Part shown: positions 8,392-18,136 of the stretch, in pieces | Layout of the letters: every line of letters starts with the position of its first letter | Numbering within the stretch: the stretch's first letter is position 1 | Source: Nodosilinea sp. FACHB-141 | Lineage (GTDB): Bacteria > Cyanobacteriota > Cyanobacteriia > Phormidesmidales > Phormidesmidaceae | Reading direction: 5' to 3' | DNA: 64,000 nt | Assembly: GCF_014696135.1 (NCBI RefSeq) | Contig: NZ_JACJPP010000004.1 | Span: forward strand, 227,196-291,195 | Program-made: the position numbers and the translations under genes | The notes under the pieces: generated by a model | Told to the model about the DNA's origin: nothing | What the model saw: the letters and a program-made list of their open reading frames with translations, nothing else | The model's database searches: none

Positions 8392-9141
8392 CTACTCCGC
8401 CGATCCAGATTCGCCTGCGTCGGGGACAGTGGCTACGGGCTCGACAATGCCTGCGGCTTCGGCTTCGGCAGCTTTTTTGCGGTCTTCACGCTTTTTGCGA
8501 TCGGCGGCCAGCATGTCTTTCATCACTTCCTGGGCCTGGGCAAATTTCTCCATGTTGCTGCGGTAGAGTTCGACGTCTTTTAGCAGCTTATCGTTAGAGA
8601 TATTGAGCTTGCCCGCCAGGTCTTTAAACAGGGTCTCGACGACTGCTTTATCTTTGAGGTCTTCGGCGGGGGTTACGGCTTCTACCAGGGTGTAGAGCCC
8701 GATGCCAAAGGGGCGGCTGTACTTGAATTTTTCTCGGTTGGCGACCGAAGCCAAGGTGCCGCGCAGGCCATCGCCGCCATCGCCGAGGTGCTCAAACTGC
8801 CCCTTCAGATCGTCTAAGGACATGCCGTTGACGGAGGACCTTACGGCCTCAGCATCGCCGCGATAGTGCTCGGGGGTGCTGTTGATGGAGCGGCACAGGG
8901 CGTTGAAGATGGTAGCTTTGTCGCTCTCGGGCTCGTAACCGACCATAAAGCGATCGAAGGTAGTGACGATGCCCAGTGCATAGATGGGGTCGTAGGCAAA
9001 GTCAACGTTGACGGAGAGCAGGTGCATCTCTACCATCAGCTCGTCTACCACGCGCCGGTAGATAGAGTTAATAGGGCGAGTGTGGTGGGTATAAAAGTCG
9101 CGCTTGGCGTCAGATACCGTGCGTACGGGTGCGTTGTTCAC
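8392..9141 (-). CDS. thf1: Thylakoid formation/PSII biogenesis protein Thf1 (Psb29)
   Basis: A 249-residue soluble helical protein of the Thf1/Psp29 family. Characteristic segments are TVSDAKRDFYTHHTRPI at the N terminus, ELMVEMHLLSVNVDF, the region FDRFMVGYEPE and YSRPFGIGLYTLVEA. In cyanobacteria and plastids Thf1 associates with thylakoids, supports photosystem II assembly/repair and helps maintain the FtsH complex. An ftsH gene is present in this window, though not adjacent. The last 50 residues are a charged Lys/Glu/Ala-rich tail, probably coiled coil. It is convergent with the DMT gene, with a 37-base gap. Confidence 0.95.
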   Translation of the reverse strand: MNNAPVRTVSDAKRDFYTHHTRPINSIYRRVVDELMVEMHLLSVNVDFAYDPIYALGIVTTFDRFMVGYEPESDKATIFNALCRSINSTPEHYRGDAEAVRSSVNGMSLDDLKGQFEHLGDGGDGLRGTLASVANREKFKYSRPFGIGLYTLVEAVTPAEDLKDKAVVETLFKDLAGKLNISNDKLLKDVELYRSNMEKFAQAQEVMKDMLAADRKKREDRKKAAEAEAAGIVEPVATVPDAGESGSAE

Positions 9142-9228
9142 AGCCTAGGGTTCAAAATATTACAGTTCTTATATTCTATTGTCTCGCGGGACTGTGCCTT
9201 TGCCAACCTACCCAGCCAAAGCTGGGGA

Positions 9229-10227
9229 TCAACGGCCTTGGAGCTTTTTGCGAACTTTGGCGGTGGTGCGTTGTAGCCAGAGGCGGGCTAGACGAGGTTT
9301 GGTGAGGTCAGAAATATCCCCAGAATGCTTGGCTCGATAGTCGAAGAAGTGGTTGATTTCGGCCAGAATCACCTCTAGCCGAGGCAGCAGAGCCGGGGCG
9401 CGGTAGGGTTCTAGGTCTGTGGGGGTCATGGCTAGGGGAGTGGGCGTTTGCAGGGCCGCGAGGATGCGATCGCAGTCGTACCCCGTCGAATGCACCCCAA
9501 TTTTGTAGCAGTTAAACCCCGGATCTAAGTAATCGGCCAGCGCTCCGTTGACGCTAGTGAACACCTGACAACCACAGGCCATCGCCTCCATGGGGGGCAG
9601 GCCAAACCCCTCGCTCACCCGGCTCAGCGCCCAGTATTCTGCCGAGTCGTAGAGAAAGATTTTGCTGCGGTTAAACAGAATCGAGAGATCGTCGACAAAC
9701 CCAGTCAGTGTCACCAGATTGCAGCGAGACTCCAAGGCTGGAACCAGCTGGTTGAGCAGATAATCTGACGACTTGCGCACCTGCACCAACACGTCAATAT
9801 CCCTAGACTGCTGTTGATTGGTGAACTCAGGTGAAATGTGGTTGGGTAGATAAAAAACTAGCCCGTTGGGCCGCTTTTGCCCCCAGTAGCCCATAGAGTT
9901 GCGGCTGACGGTGATGATTGGAATATCCCCTGGGAGGGTGAACCCGTAGCCGCTGCTGTGGGCGTGATAGACCACCGAGTAGCCTCGTAGCCGCTTGACT
10001 AGCCGAGGAATGTGGAACCCCCAGCTAACTACAAAAATGCTGTTGTCGAGGTTGGGCTGCTGGAGCAGGTCATCCAAAAACAGCGTGTCATCCTCGCGCT
10101 GGTCGTAGGTGACCACCTCGGCGGAGCAGACCTGCTGGGCTAGCTTGAGGGTCTTGAGCTCAGCAAACAGCCCTCCGCAGTGGAAGCGCTTGCCGGTGCC
10201 AGGAACCAGAAAGTAGAGGTGACGCAT
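9229..10227 (-). CDS. Glycosyltransferase, GT-B type
   Basis: A 332-residue protein with a GT-B layout. It has an N-terminal Rossmann-like half (LYFLVPGTGKRFHCGGLFAE) and a C-terminal half with the acceptor/nucleotide-sugar region SEGFGLPPMEAMACGC (about residues 208-223). The E-x7-E-like signature there is the hallmark of family 4-like glycosyltransferases. No signal peptide is present. The sugar and acceptor are unknown, and there are no neighbouring polysaccharide genes to help. It lies 87 bases upstream of thf1 on the same strand. Confidence 0.8.
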   Translation of the reverse strand: MRHLYFLVPGTGKRFHCGGLFAELKTLKLAQQVCSAEVVTYDQREDDTLFLDDLLQQPNLDNSIFVVSWGFHIPRLVKRLRGYSVVYHAHSSGYGFTLPGDIPIITVSRNSMGYWGQKRPNGLVFYLPNHISPEFTNQQQSRDIDVLVQVRKSSDYLLNQLVPALESRCNLVTLTGFVDDLSILFNRSKIFLYDSAEYWALSRVSEGFGLPPMEAMACGCQVFTSVNGALADYLDPGFNCYKIGVHSTGYDCDRILAALQTPTPLAMTPTDLEPYRAPALLPRLEVILAEINHFFDYRAKHSGDISDLTKPRLARLWLQRTTAKVRKKLQGR

Positions 10228-10493
10228 GGATGTTTTACAAGTTGACTAGTAATTTTACAAGTGGATTAGTCACTTTAATCGGGTTTCAGCTAACTCAACC
10301 ACGTTTAAGATGGAGACATTTTTTAGCTGTTGCCTCAGCTCCGATCGCCCTAAAAATCGAACGTGCCAAAAGAATTCAGGGACAGGTGGGTGATGAAAAA
10401 ACTGGCCCATTGGTTGAGGCAGTTTTGCCCTAGGAAAGAGTTTGGCATTGGCTTGCACCGCCTACAGTGAAAGCCACACTGGAGGGTGGAAAC

Positions 10494-11573
10494 ATGTCGA
10501 TTAACCATTTGGGATTGCTGGGCTTGGTCGCGATCGCCCTGCTAACGATCGTTCTCTGGCTAGGTCGCCGGTGGCGCGAACAGCAGTATGACCTGCGCGG
10601 CAAGACCATTTTGATCACCGGGGGCTCCCGGGGGCTGGGTCTGGTCATGGCCCGCCAGCTGGTAGCGGCCGGGGCTCGACTGGCCATTTGTGCGCGGGAT
10701 GAAGCTGAACTAGAGCGGGCAAAAACCGAACTGGTGCAGCAGGGCGGGGAGATTTTGACTCTGATCTGTGATGTCACTCACCAGACCCAGGTCGAGCAGA
10801 TGGTGCAGCAGGTCAACGAGCACTTTGGGGCGATCGACATTCTGATCAACAACGCGGGCACTGACATCGTGGGGCCGTTAGAAAATCTGACCATGCAGGA
10901 CTACGACGATCTGATGCAACTCCATTTCTGGGCACCGCTCTACACCACCCAAGCGGTGCTGCCGGGGATGCGCGATCGCAGAGCTGGTCGCATCGTCAAT
11001 ATTTCGTCTGTCGGAGGCAAAGTGGCGTCGCCGCACATGGTGGCCTACTGCGCCAGCAAGTTTGCCTTAACGGGGTTGTCGGCTGGCCTGCACATCGAAC
11101 TGGCCCAAGCCGGCATTGTCGTCACTACGGTCTGTCCCGGTTTGATCTATACGGGCGTTAACGATCACGCCCTGTTTAAAGGACAGCGCAGCAAAGAGTA
11201 CACCTGGTTCAGCATTAGCGAGTCGCTACCGATCATCTCTGCCAGCCCAGAAAAGGTAGCTCGAACTGCCATTGCCGGAATGCGTCGGGGGGCAGCCGAA
11301 GTGGTGGTGCCGCTGCCAATTCTGCTCATGGCCCGGTTCTACGGCCTGTTTCCAGGGTTCATGACTAGTTTGCTGAGCTGGGGAAGTAGGCTGCTGCCGG
11401 GACCCATTGCAGGCGGTGAAAAGCGGGCCTTTGGCCGAGACAGCCACTCGCTTTGGGCACCATCCTGGCTGACCTATCTAAGCGATCGCGCCGCGCGGCG
11501 CAACAATGAACTGCCCGTCCAGGAGCCGAAGTCGGCCCCCGAGGCCGAACCAGTGGGTAGCAGGGAGCAATAG
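10494..11573 (+). CDS. Short-chain dehydrogenase/reductase with membrane anchor
   Basis: A 359-residue SDR. An N-terminal hydrophobic helix (about residues 6-23) precedes the Rossmann fold with the cofactor motif TGGSRGLG, the NNAG motif, the catalytic Ser in VNISSVGG and the YCASK (YxxxK) active site. The start was placed at ATG 10494, because GGAGGGTGG lies just upstream, rather than at the longer ORF start at 10467. The length and anchor resemble cyanobacterial SDRs annotated as short-chain oxidoreductases of unknown substrate. It ends 22 bases before the end of the convergent LysR gene. Confidence 0.87.
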   Translation: MSINHLGLLGLVAIALLTIVLWLGRRWREQQYDLRGKTILITGGSRGLGLVMARQLVAAGARLAICARDEAELERAKTELVQQGGEILTLICDVTHQTQVEQMVQQVNEHFGAIDILINNAGTDIVGPLENLTMQDYDDLMQLHFWAPLYTTQAVLPGMRDRRAGRIVNISSVGGKVASPHMVAYCASKFALTGLSAGLHIELAQAGIVVTTVCPGLIYTGVNDHALFKGQRSKEYTWFSISESLPIISASPEKVARTAIAGMRRGAAEVVVPLPILLMARFYGLFPGFMTSLLSWGSRLLPGPIAGGEKRAFGRDSHSLWAPSWLTYLSDRAARRNNELPVQEPKSAPEAEPVGSREQ

Positions 11574-11594
11574 CCCAATGGCCAAGCCGTGGCG

Positions 11595-12500
11595 CTAAAC
11601 AGCTTTGATGCGGCTAAATTCGCCCACTTCCCGCAGGGCGTCTAAAAAGGCATAGAGCGCAGGGGTGTGCAGGGCGTCTTTCAAGATGGTGGCTCCTATC
11701 GGCCGAGAAATTGGGAAGGGCATAGAGACAATCTGCACATCAGGGGGCACCGGCTCGGCGGCAAGGCGGGGCAAAATGGCAATGCCCAAGCCCTGCTGCA
11801 CCATGGCCACCATCGACGAGTCGTGGCGAATGCAGTAGGCAATTTCTAAAGGATGCTCTTGGGCACCCAGCACGGTGCGAATGCGCAGGCCACAGCTGCT
11901 GTGGCTAGAGCCAATGATCGGCATTTGGCGCATGTCATCGACGGTAAGCTTTCCGGTTTTGGGGCAATAGCCGGGGGGCAGCAGGGCCACGTAGTCGTCG
12001 TCAAAGATGTGCAGGGTTTCAACATCGTCGTCAACGATGGTTTCAGCAACGCAGATGTCAACTTCGCCCTTAAACAGCGCCTGCTTCAGCTGGTGCACTT
12101 CATCCATTTCGTGGACGCTGATGGCGATGGTGGGGTAGCGGCGGTGCAATCGGGCGATCGCCCCGGGCAGCACATGAGTCGCAACGCTGCGAAAAGAGGC
12201 AATGCGCAAATTGCCCCCCTGTACGCCCCGGGCCTGGTTGGCCTCGCTGCCAATGGTGTCGAGCAGGCTCAGCACATCGCGGGCGTGGGCGGTAACGCGA
12301 TCGCCCACGCTCGTCAGTCGTGCCCCATGGCGGCCCCGCTTCAGAAGAGTGACGCCCAGCTCGTCTTCTAGGGTGGCAATGGCGTGGCTAATAGTGGACT
12401 GGGTGACATCGAGCTTGAGGGCCGCTTCGCTGAAGTTGCCGCACTCGGCGATCGTCACCAGTGCCCGCAGTTGTGACAGCTTGATTTTGTTGAGGTTCAT
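11595..12500 (-). CDS. LysR-type transcriptional regulator
   Basis: A 301-residue LysR regulator. The N-terminal winged HTH begins MNLNKIKLSQLRALV and contains FSEAALKLDVTQSTISHAI. The rest is the periplasmic-binding-like effector domain starting at about residue 90 (GNLRIASFRSVATHVLPGAI). The start was placed at ATG 12500, the usual LysR beginning; an upstream start adds five residues. It is divergent from the small gene at 12809 across a 308-base spacer that holds a direct repeat (12701-12725). The effector and targets are unknown; the convergent SDR is a possible target only by proximity. Confidence 0.9.
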   Translation of the reverse strand: MNLNKIKLSQLRALVTIAECGNFSEAALKLDVTQSTISHAIATLEDELGVTLLKRGRHGARLTSVGDRVTAHARDVLSLLDTIGSEANQARGVQGGNLRIASFRSVATHVLPGAIARLHRRYPTIAISVHEMDEVHQLKQALFKGEVDICVAETIVDDDVETLHIFDDDYVALLPPGYCPKTGKLTVDDMRQMPIIGSSHSSCGLRIRTVLGAQEHPLEIAYCIRHDSSMVAMVQQGLGIAILPRLAAEPVPPDVQIVSMPFPISRPIGATILKDALHTPALYAFLDALREVGEFSRIKAV

Positions 12501-12808
12501 GGCGGCTCCAAGCACCTAAACGCCTATTCCAAGGCTAAGGGCAGAGGCTTGAGCTGGCCTATCGATTTTTTGCATAGCACCCATTCACGTCATGCTTTGT
12601 TACAAGCTGACGCCCCGAATACATTAGATACATCAGCAGCGGTAGCGCTTGGGGTGAGATGCCTCCACTCCCAGGAATGGAACCCTGACCGTTAACTCAG
12701 CCTTTGCATTCTGATCCTTTGCATTTGCGCTCAGCCCCTCTAGGGCTGACAGAGGCTTTTGGTCAGCCGTGCAACTGCCCGCTGTAATTCCCTTAGCCAA
12801 GAAATGCC
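12501..12808. promoter_or_regulatory. Divergent LysR spacer with direct repeat and hairpin
   Basis: The spacer holds two exact copies of CCTTTGCATT at 12701-12710 and 12716-12725 (period 15) and a CAGCCC/GGGCTG hairpin at about 12734-12750, just before the small gene at 12809. Spaced direct repeats may bind a regulator, but the LysR consensus T-N11-A was not clearly identified. There is no further gene in the spacer. Confidence 0.4.
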
Positions 12809-13096
12809 ATGAACACCACTACTCGTAACTCTAATTCTGAGCTCAACCGGCAGCGGCAGCGCCTTGAAACCCTGGTGCAGCCGGCCCAACGGCCCCTAGG
12901 TGTAGGCCAAGCTCTCAGTACTCTAGGCGATCGCCTGCTCAACTTCTTCACCGGCACCCAAGAGCTGCGCATTTGGCAGAGTACCCGCAATGGTCATCAA
13001 GTCTGGTTTGCCCACGACCCAGTCACTAATCGCACTCGCTCGTTTTACTCTGAGCAGGATGTGCGGTACTGGCTCGACAATCGCTACTACGAATAG
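12809..13096 (+). CDS. Small conserved hypothetical protein
   Basis: A 95-residue soluble protein. The N terminus (first 40 residues) is Gln/Arg-rich. The C-terminal half (QELRIWQSTRNGHQVWFAHD, then the aromatic end VRYWLDNRYYE) looks like a compact domain. Such proteins recur in filamentous cyanobacteria with no assigned function. It is divergent from the LysR gene. Start ATG 12809 follows CCTTAGCCAAGAAATGCC without a strong ribosome binding site. Confidence 0.65.
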   Translation: MNTTTRNSNSELNRQRQRLETLVQPAQRPLGVGQALSTLGDRLLNFFTGTQELRIWQSTRNGHQVWFAHDPVTNRTRSFYSEQDVRYWLDNRYYE

Positions 13097-13225
13097 TCGG
13101 CACTATCGCCATCGATAACCATGATGGAATACCCCGACGCAGAAGGTGAGGCGCACTGTAGCCCCCAACCTCCAGGGCAGCAAATCCGAGCTTAGGCCGG
13201 CTTTGCTACCCTGTTTGGTATAGGT

Positions 13226-16200
13226 TCACCAACCGCCCTCCCCGTTGTCGCGGTTGCGTAAATATTGACTGAATTGGCTGACACTCAGCGGGCGGGCAAA
13301 GAAGAACCCCTGACCAAATTTGCAGCCTAACTTAGTGAGCGACTCCAGCTGGGGGAACTGCTCAATCCCTTCGGCAATCACTTGAATATTGAGGTGGGCC
13401 GCGAGGTGAATGATGGTTTCGACGATGCCGTACTGCTGTGAGCTGTGGTGAATGTTGGCGATGAAGCTGCGATCGATTTTGAGAATATCCACCGGCAGCT
13501 GTTGCAGATAGCCAAGGGAGGAGTAACCGGTGCCGAAGTCATCAATGCTGAGGCGAATGCCGCGATCGCGCAGCGTTTGAATGATCGGCACCACTTGCTC
13601 AGGATTTTGAATCACGACAGTTTCGGTGATTTCGAGCTTAAGGTTGGCCGCAGGCAGGCCGCTGTCGGCGAGGACGCTGTCAACCTGGGCCAGAAAATCA
13701 GGCTGCGCAAACTGAAGCGCCGACAGATTGACGCTGACCACAGCATCGGCGTTGATTAGGCTACGCCGTCGCCAGCGCTGCATTTGGGTGCAGGCTTCTT
13801 TGAGCACCCAGGCCCCGATCGCCGCCATCATGCCCGTGTTTTCGGCAATGGCAATAAATTCGTCGGGGAACAGCAGCCCCCGGTCGGGGTGCAGCCAGCG
13901 CAGCAGAGCTTCGCACCCCATTAGCTGCTGAGTGTCGAGGTTCATAATCGGCTGGTAATGGAGCTGAAATTCTTGCCGCTCTAGGGCCAGCCTGAGGGCG
14001 GTCTCGATCTGGAGCGAGCGACGCACGTCGAGGTGCATGCCCGGCTCGAACAGCGCATAGCCCTGGTTGTTAATTTTGGCCTGGTACATAGCGGTGTCGG
14101 CATCGCGCAGCAGCTCGTCAGGGTGCTGGTAGTCGGGGCCGCCCATGACAATGCCAATGCTGGTGTTGGTAAATAGCTGGTGTTCTTGAATGTGCAGCGC
14201 TTCGGTAAACCGCTGGCGAATGCGCTCGGCCACGGCGATCGCATCCCCCGCTTGGTCAAGGGTAGTCAGCAGAATGGTGAACTCGTCGCCGCCAAACCGG
14301 GCTACTACGTCGGTGGGGCGCACGCACTCTTGCACAATGGTGGCCACCCGCTTCAGCAGCTCATCCCCCACCCAGTGGCCAAAGGAGTCGTTGATCAGCT
14401 TGAAGCGATCGCAGTCTAGAAACAGCACTGCGTACAGCCCCGGCTCGGGTAAGCCAAATTGCTCACCCAGGTGGCTCAAAAACTGGCGCCGGTTAGGTAG
14501 TCCAGTGAGCGGGTCGTGCAGCGCCTCGTAGGCCAGCTGATGCTGGGCCAGCTGGCGCTCGGCAATCTGCTCATGGAGCGATCGATTGAGCTGCTCTAGC
14601 TGCCGCGTACGCACTTCCACCTGAGTTTCTAGGCTGTCGTTGAGCCGCCGCAGTTCGGTCTCCATCTGCTGACGGTAGGTGATGTCCTCGAACAGCACAA
14701 TGGCTCCCTGCGGCCAATCGGCGGGGGAATTGGCATTGTCAACCAGCGATTCTAGCCGCAGCTCGTACCAGCGATCGCCCCGCTGGCGCAGCTGGTACGG
14801 TACGGCTTGACCTCGACAGACCCGCTCCCACAGCTGCTCCCAAGCGTCGCCCTCAAACCAGTCGAGCGGCAGGGCCGAGGCCAAGCGCTCACCCGCCGCT
14901 AAATCCAACCATTCGGTGGCCAAGGGGTTGGCAAACCACACGGTGCCATCCGCCGCCGCCGCCACTAACCCTAGGGGCAGGCTGCGGGCAATGGCCGCCT
15001 GAATCGCCTGAGATCGCCCCAGTTGTTGAGTCAGCTCGACTAGCTGGGACAGATCCGAGGCACGATCGCCCTGGGGCACCAAGCCAGTCTGATCGAGAGC
15101 AGCGGCGGAAGGTGGGGGCTTGGGCAGCAGCACCTCGGGCGAGTGACGACGCTGTAATGCCACCGTCATCTGCCGCAGCCAGCGGGTCTGTCGCAGCCAG
15201 TGCTGACCCAGGGTCAGACCGCCCACAGTACTTAGCAGCAGCCCCGGACCCACCACCGGCAACCACAGGTTAGCGCCCATTAGCACTAGGGCAGTTCCCC
15301 ACCAGCCTGCGACCAAGCCGCCGACCAGCGCCCCCTGCTGCCAAAACGTCCCCTGTCGCCGCTGTAGCTTTAGGCTCAGGGCGAGGGCGAGGGCGATCGC
15401 TCCGGACCAGCTTCCGACCAACGGTCTTAACCAGCGCTGGAGCAGCAGGTTATCGATCAAGGCTCCGTGCAGATAGACACCACTAGCAGGTGGCTCAACA
15501 TTAAAGGGGGTCGCCCAATCGTCGAGGCCTATGGCCGTGGCCCCAATCAGCACAACCTTGCCCTCAAACTTTTGAGGGGACACCCGACCCTCCAGCACAT
15601 CCACAAAAGAGTAGGTGGGCAGCGCCTTGGTCGGACCGGGCCAGTCAACCCAGAGCGGGCGATCCAGAGGGGGTAGGGAGACGGCCTGCTGGGTCAGGCT
15701 GAGGGCTTCTGCGGTGGCAATAGCTAGGGCGGGCCGGTGGCCCACCATCGGCTCAACGCTGTGGATGTAACCGCCCTGGTAGCGCTGCAAAATATGGCCA
15801 GTGGCCAAAGCTGCCTCAGTTAGCGTCGGGTTTAGCCCTAGGGGCCGCCCGTCGCGATCCCAGGCAGAGGCTAGGATGACAGCAGAATGAGCGGCGATCG
15901 CCTCGGCAAACACCGCATCATCGGGGCTGGGGTCGCTAAACAGCAGGTCGAACACCACCACCTGGGGGCGGCCTTTTTGCAAACCTTGCATCAGCTCAGC
16001 GTAGCGGCGACGCGGCCAGGGGAACGCTCCCAACGCATCTAAACTGGGTTCGTCAATGGCAATCAGTACCACCTGGTCAGCCCAGGGCCGCTCCCCCCGC
16101 AGCCGGAAGCGCAGCCCATACTCGGCCTGCACCAGGGGCATGAGCAGGCCCAGCTCGCTCAAACTCAGAACCAACAGGCTGGCAGCAGTCAACGTCAGCA

Positions 16201-16246
16201 GCGATTCTAACCCTCGCCGAAACCGGCTAGAGAAGATAGATCTCAT
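13226..16246 (-). CDS. CHASE2-PAS-GGDEF-EAL cyclic-di-GMP protein
   Basis: A 1006-residue membrane sensor. A first helix near residue 20 is followed by an extracytoplasmic CHASE2 domain (about 40-270) and about three membrane helices (about 285-370). Then come a PAS domain (about 405-525), a short coiled coil, GGDEF (RFGGDEF near 648) and EAL (EALLRW near 778). The diguanylate cyclase active site is intact and is preceded by an RPTD inhibitory (I-site) motif. The EAL residues for c-di-GMP hydrolysis are also present (VNLSALQF, EITETV, DDFGTGYSS, LKIDRSF, AEGIEQ). The start ATG 16246 has AGGAAG upstream and overlaps the FecR gene by 20 bases, indicating translational coupling. The net direction of c-di-GMP turnover cannot be deduced. 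Confidence 0.92.
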   Translation of the reverse strand: MRSIFSSRFRRGLESLLTLTAASLLVLSLSELGLLMPLVQAEYGLRFRLRGERPWADQVVLIAIDEPSLDALGAFPWPRRRYAELMQGLQKGRPQVVVFDLLFSDPSPDDAVFAEAIAAHSAVILASAWDRDGRPLGLNPTLTEAALATGHILQRYQGGYIHSVEPMVGHRPALAIATAEALSLTQQAVSLPPLDRPLWVDWPGPTKALPTYSFVDVLEGRVSPQKFEGKVVLIGATAIGLDDWATPFNVEPPASGVYLHGALIDNLLLQRWLRPLVGSWSGAIALALALSLKLQRRQGTFWQQGALVGGLVAGWWGTALVLMGANLWLPVVGPGLLLSTVGGLTLGQHWLRQTRWLRQMTVALQRRHSPEVLLPKPPPSAAALDQTGLVPQGDRASDLSQLVELTQQLGRSQAIQAAIARSLPLGLVAAAADGTVWFANPLATEWLDLAAGERLASALPLDWFEGDAWEQLWERVCRGQAVPYQLRQRGDRWYELRLESLVDNANSPADWPQGAIVLFEDITYRQQMETELRRLNDSLETQVEVRTRQLEQLNRSLHEQIAERQLAQHQLAYEALHDPLTGLPNRRQFLSHLGEQFGLPEPGLYAVLFLDCDRFKLINDSFGHWVGDELLKRVATIVQECVRPTDVVARFGGDEFTILLTTLDQAGDAIAVAERIRQRFTEALHIQEHQLFTNTSIGIVMGGPDYQHPDELLRDADTAMYQAKINNQGYALFEPGMHLDVRRSLQIETALRLALERQEFQLHYQPIMNLDTQQLMGCEALLRWLHPDRGLLFPDEFIAIAENTGMMAAIGAWVLKEACTQMQRWRRRSLINADAVVSVNLSALQFAQPDFLAQVDSVLADSGLPAANLKLEITETVVIQNPEQVVPIIQTLRDRGIRLSIDDFGTGYSSLGYLQQLPVDILKIDRSFIANIHHSSQQYGIVETIIHLAAHLNIQVIAEGIEQFPQLESLTKLGCKFGQGFFFARPLSVSQFSQYLRNRDNGEGGW

Positions 16247-17111
16247 GGACTTCCTGGCGGCCAAGGGGAGTGATCACTACAACCTCAACTCGCAGTCGGG
16301 CCGTTGCCACCCGGGTTAGGCGAAATTCACCCTGACGATCGACAAGTTGGGGGGCACCATCGACAAATACAGTATTGACCGGGTCAACCCGACCCGTGAG
16401 CGTGACAACGCGAGTGTTTCCCTCAAACGATACGGTGCGCTCGTACTCTAGACCAGGATCATCCCGCAGGGGCACTGGCTGGGTGGGGGGTTCGCCGGGC
16501 AAGATTAGGTTTTGGTAGCCCCCATGCACCGGCACCGACGCCCCAACGGCACTGGTTTCTACCGCTCCAGAGAGGGTGGCAATGCCGGTCTTGCCGTCGT
16601 CTTGCACACTGACGCCAAACTCCGTCCCCCGTACGCCGCTAATGCCGGCGGGGGTTTCGATCTCAAACTCAGAGCTTTGGTTGGTAAAGCGACGCAATTG
16701 AGTACGCACCTGCCCTCGCGACACGCTGAGGTGGGTAATGCGCCCACCATCGGCGGCCGTCTCAAGAGTGCGAATGCGCAGCTCGGTACGCTCTGAAACC
16801 TGCAAAGAGCCGAGGTCAGTATCTACGTCTAAAACCGCGGTCGATCGCGACCCTGTCCGCAACCCGTCACCGATCTGACCGAGGCGATCGCCCGCCCGAG
16901 CAGGGCTAGCACTACTGGAACGCAGCAGCGTCACCTCTCCCTGTAGCTGTCTCAGCGACATCCCTCTCTCCACTCGAACGGAGATAGCTTGAGTAGCGAA
17001 TGATACAGATACAACCGCAATAATACTGATTCCAACTAGGGCCAGCTTTCGCCACCACGAGGAACGCGTCTTTGAAGCGGAGGCAATTGGCCGTAGTAGA
17101 TGATTGATCAT
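16227..17111 (-). CDS. FecR domain protein, upstream partner of CHASE2 protein
   Basis: A 294-residue protein with one N-terminal membrane segment or signal (about residues 22-45). A FecR-type beta-rich domain follows (LQGEVTLLRSSS...RAGDRLGQIGDGLRTG... and RTELRIRTLE, through GISGVRGTEFGVSV at about 155-170). The C-terminal part carries Ig-like repeats (GRVDPVNTVFVDG). In cyanobacteria FecR proteins of this kind are often encoded next to CHASE2 sensors, and they probably act in the periplasm. The overlap with the CHASE2 gene supports a shared signalling unit. This is not an iron-dicitrate FecR: no sigma factor or TonB receptor is near. Confidence 0.85.
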   Translation of the reverse strand: MINHLLRPIASASKTRSSWWRKLALVGISIIAVVSVSFATQAISVRVERGMSLRQLQGEVTLLRSSSASPARAGDRLGQIGDGLRTGSRSTAVLDVDTDLGSLQVSERTELRIRTLETAADGGRITHLSVSRGQVRTQLRRFTNQSSEFEIETPAGISGVRGTEFGVSVQDDGKTGIATLSGAVETSAVGASVPVHGGYQNLILPGEPPTQPVPLRDDPGLEYERTVSFEGNTRVVTLTGRVDPVNTVFVDGAPQLVDRQGEFRLTRVATARLRVEVVVITPLGRQEVHEIYLL

Positions 17112-17340
17112 GTGTACTTTTTACCATGATCTCTCTTTACATACATTAGCCGACGTAGTAATTCTTGAGGCTTCTTACCCGCTTACGCCGGCATCAGCTC
17201 TGGTTTTAGGCTGCTAAAAGACTCAACCTTCACAGTTTCGCTACCGCTTACCGGCCTATCAACTAGCTATACAGGTCGCCGGAAAGCTGTGTAGCAATTG
17301 TTGCACCTCTTCCTTCTTCGCAAGGCTCAACCGACGCAAG

Positions 17341-18078
17341 TTAAATTGGGCTGCTTTGCTGAAGTAATGACCTTGTTTGGGCCGAAGTCACTACCTGGTC
17401 ATACCAGGCGTTGGCTAGCTTTTCGGTGAACTGGGCCGACTGCACCCAGTGCAACACTAGCTGCTCCCGCAATTGCTCAAACAGGTTGGGATAGTTAGCC
17501 TCAATCCATTCGGTGTTAAAGGCAATCCAGTCCATCACTATTTGCGGGGTGACTTCGGGGTGAAACTGTAGGCCATAGATATTGCTGCCGATGCGAAAGG
17601 CCTGATTTTTGCAGGCACTGTTAGTGAGGAGCAATTTCGCCCCGACGGGCAGATCAAAGGTGTCGAAGTGCCACTGCATCATCGGCATTCCCGGTGGGTA
17701 GTCTTGCAGCCAAGGTTCCTCAGGAGAAGCGGTTGGGAATAGGGGCGTAAAGCCCAGTTCTGGAACCTCGTTTTGATAAACTCGGCTACCAAAAGCACGG
17801 GCAATGAGCTGGGCCCCTAGGCAAATGCCCAACACCGGCTTGCCCTGACTATGAAATTCGCGAATCAGCTCTGCAACTCGCGCTAGGTGAGGAAAGTTGT
17901 CGTCTTCGCAGGCGTTCATCGGGCCGCCGAGCACAATTAGACCGTCGTAATGGCCATAGGGCGGAGTCGGTCTCTGGGGTACTAACCAGGTGTGCAGCCA
18001 GGCTCCTTTGACCTCTAGATATCGGCCTAAAATGCCAACGGGGTCGGCTTCGACATGTTGAACGACCAAAATATCCAT
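17341..18078 (-). CDS. Class I glutamine amidotransferase
   Basis: A 245-residue stand-alone class I glutamine amidotransferase. The nucleophile elbow is GICLGAQL (Cys about 86) and the catalytic His/Glu pair is in QFHPEV (H173, E175). Such GuaA-like domains without a synthetase partner release ammonia from glutamine or hydrolyse gamma-glutamyl compounds; the true substrate is unknown. Its promoter region contains the perfect 19-bp inverted repeat at 18137-18179. Confidence 0.88.
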   Translation of the reverse strand: MDILVVQHVEADPVGILGRYLEVKGAWLHTWLVPQRPTPPYGHYDGLIVLGGPMNACEDDNFPHLARVAELIREFHSQGKPVLGICLGAQLIARAFGSRVYQNEVPELGFTPLFPTASPEEPWLQDYPPGMPMMQWHFDTFDLPVGAKLLLTNSACKNQAFRIGSNIYGLQFHPEVTPQIVMDWIAFNTEWIEANYPNLFEQLREQLVLHWVQSAQFTEKLANAWYDQVVTSAQTRSLLQQSSPI

Positions 18079-18136
18079 AGATGAACCCGGCCTTTGATAG
18101 ACGCTTGGGGTGAGATCTTGTGCAGCAAGAGTAGCT

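Noticed and set aside
16227..17111. FecR gene as part of an iron-dicitrate system
   Set aside because: No sigma factor or TonB receptor is near; it is coupled to a CHASE2 protein instead.
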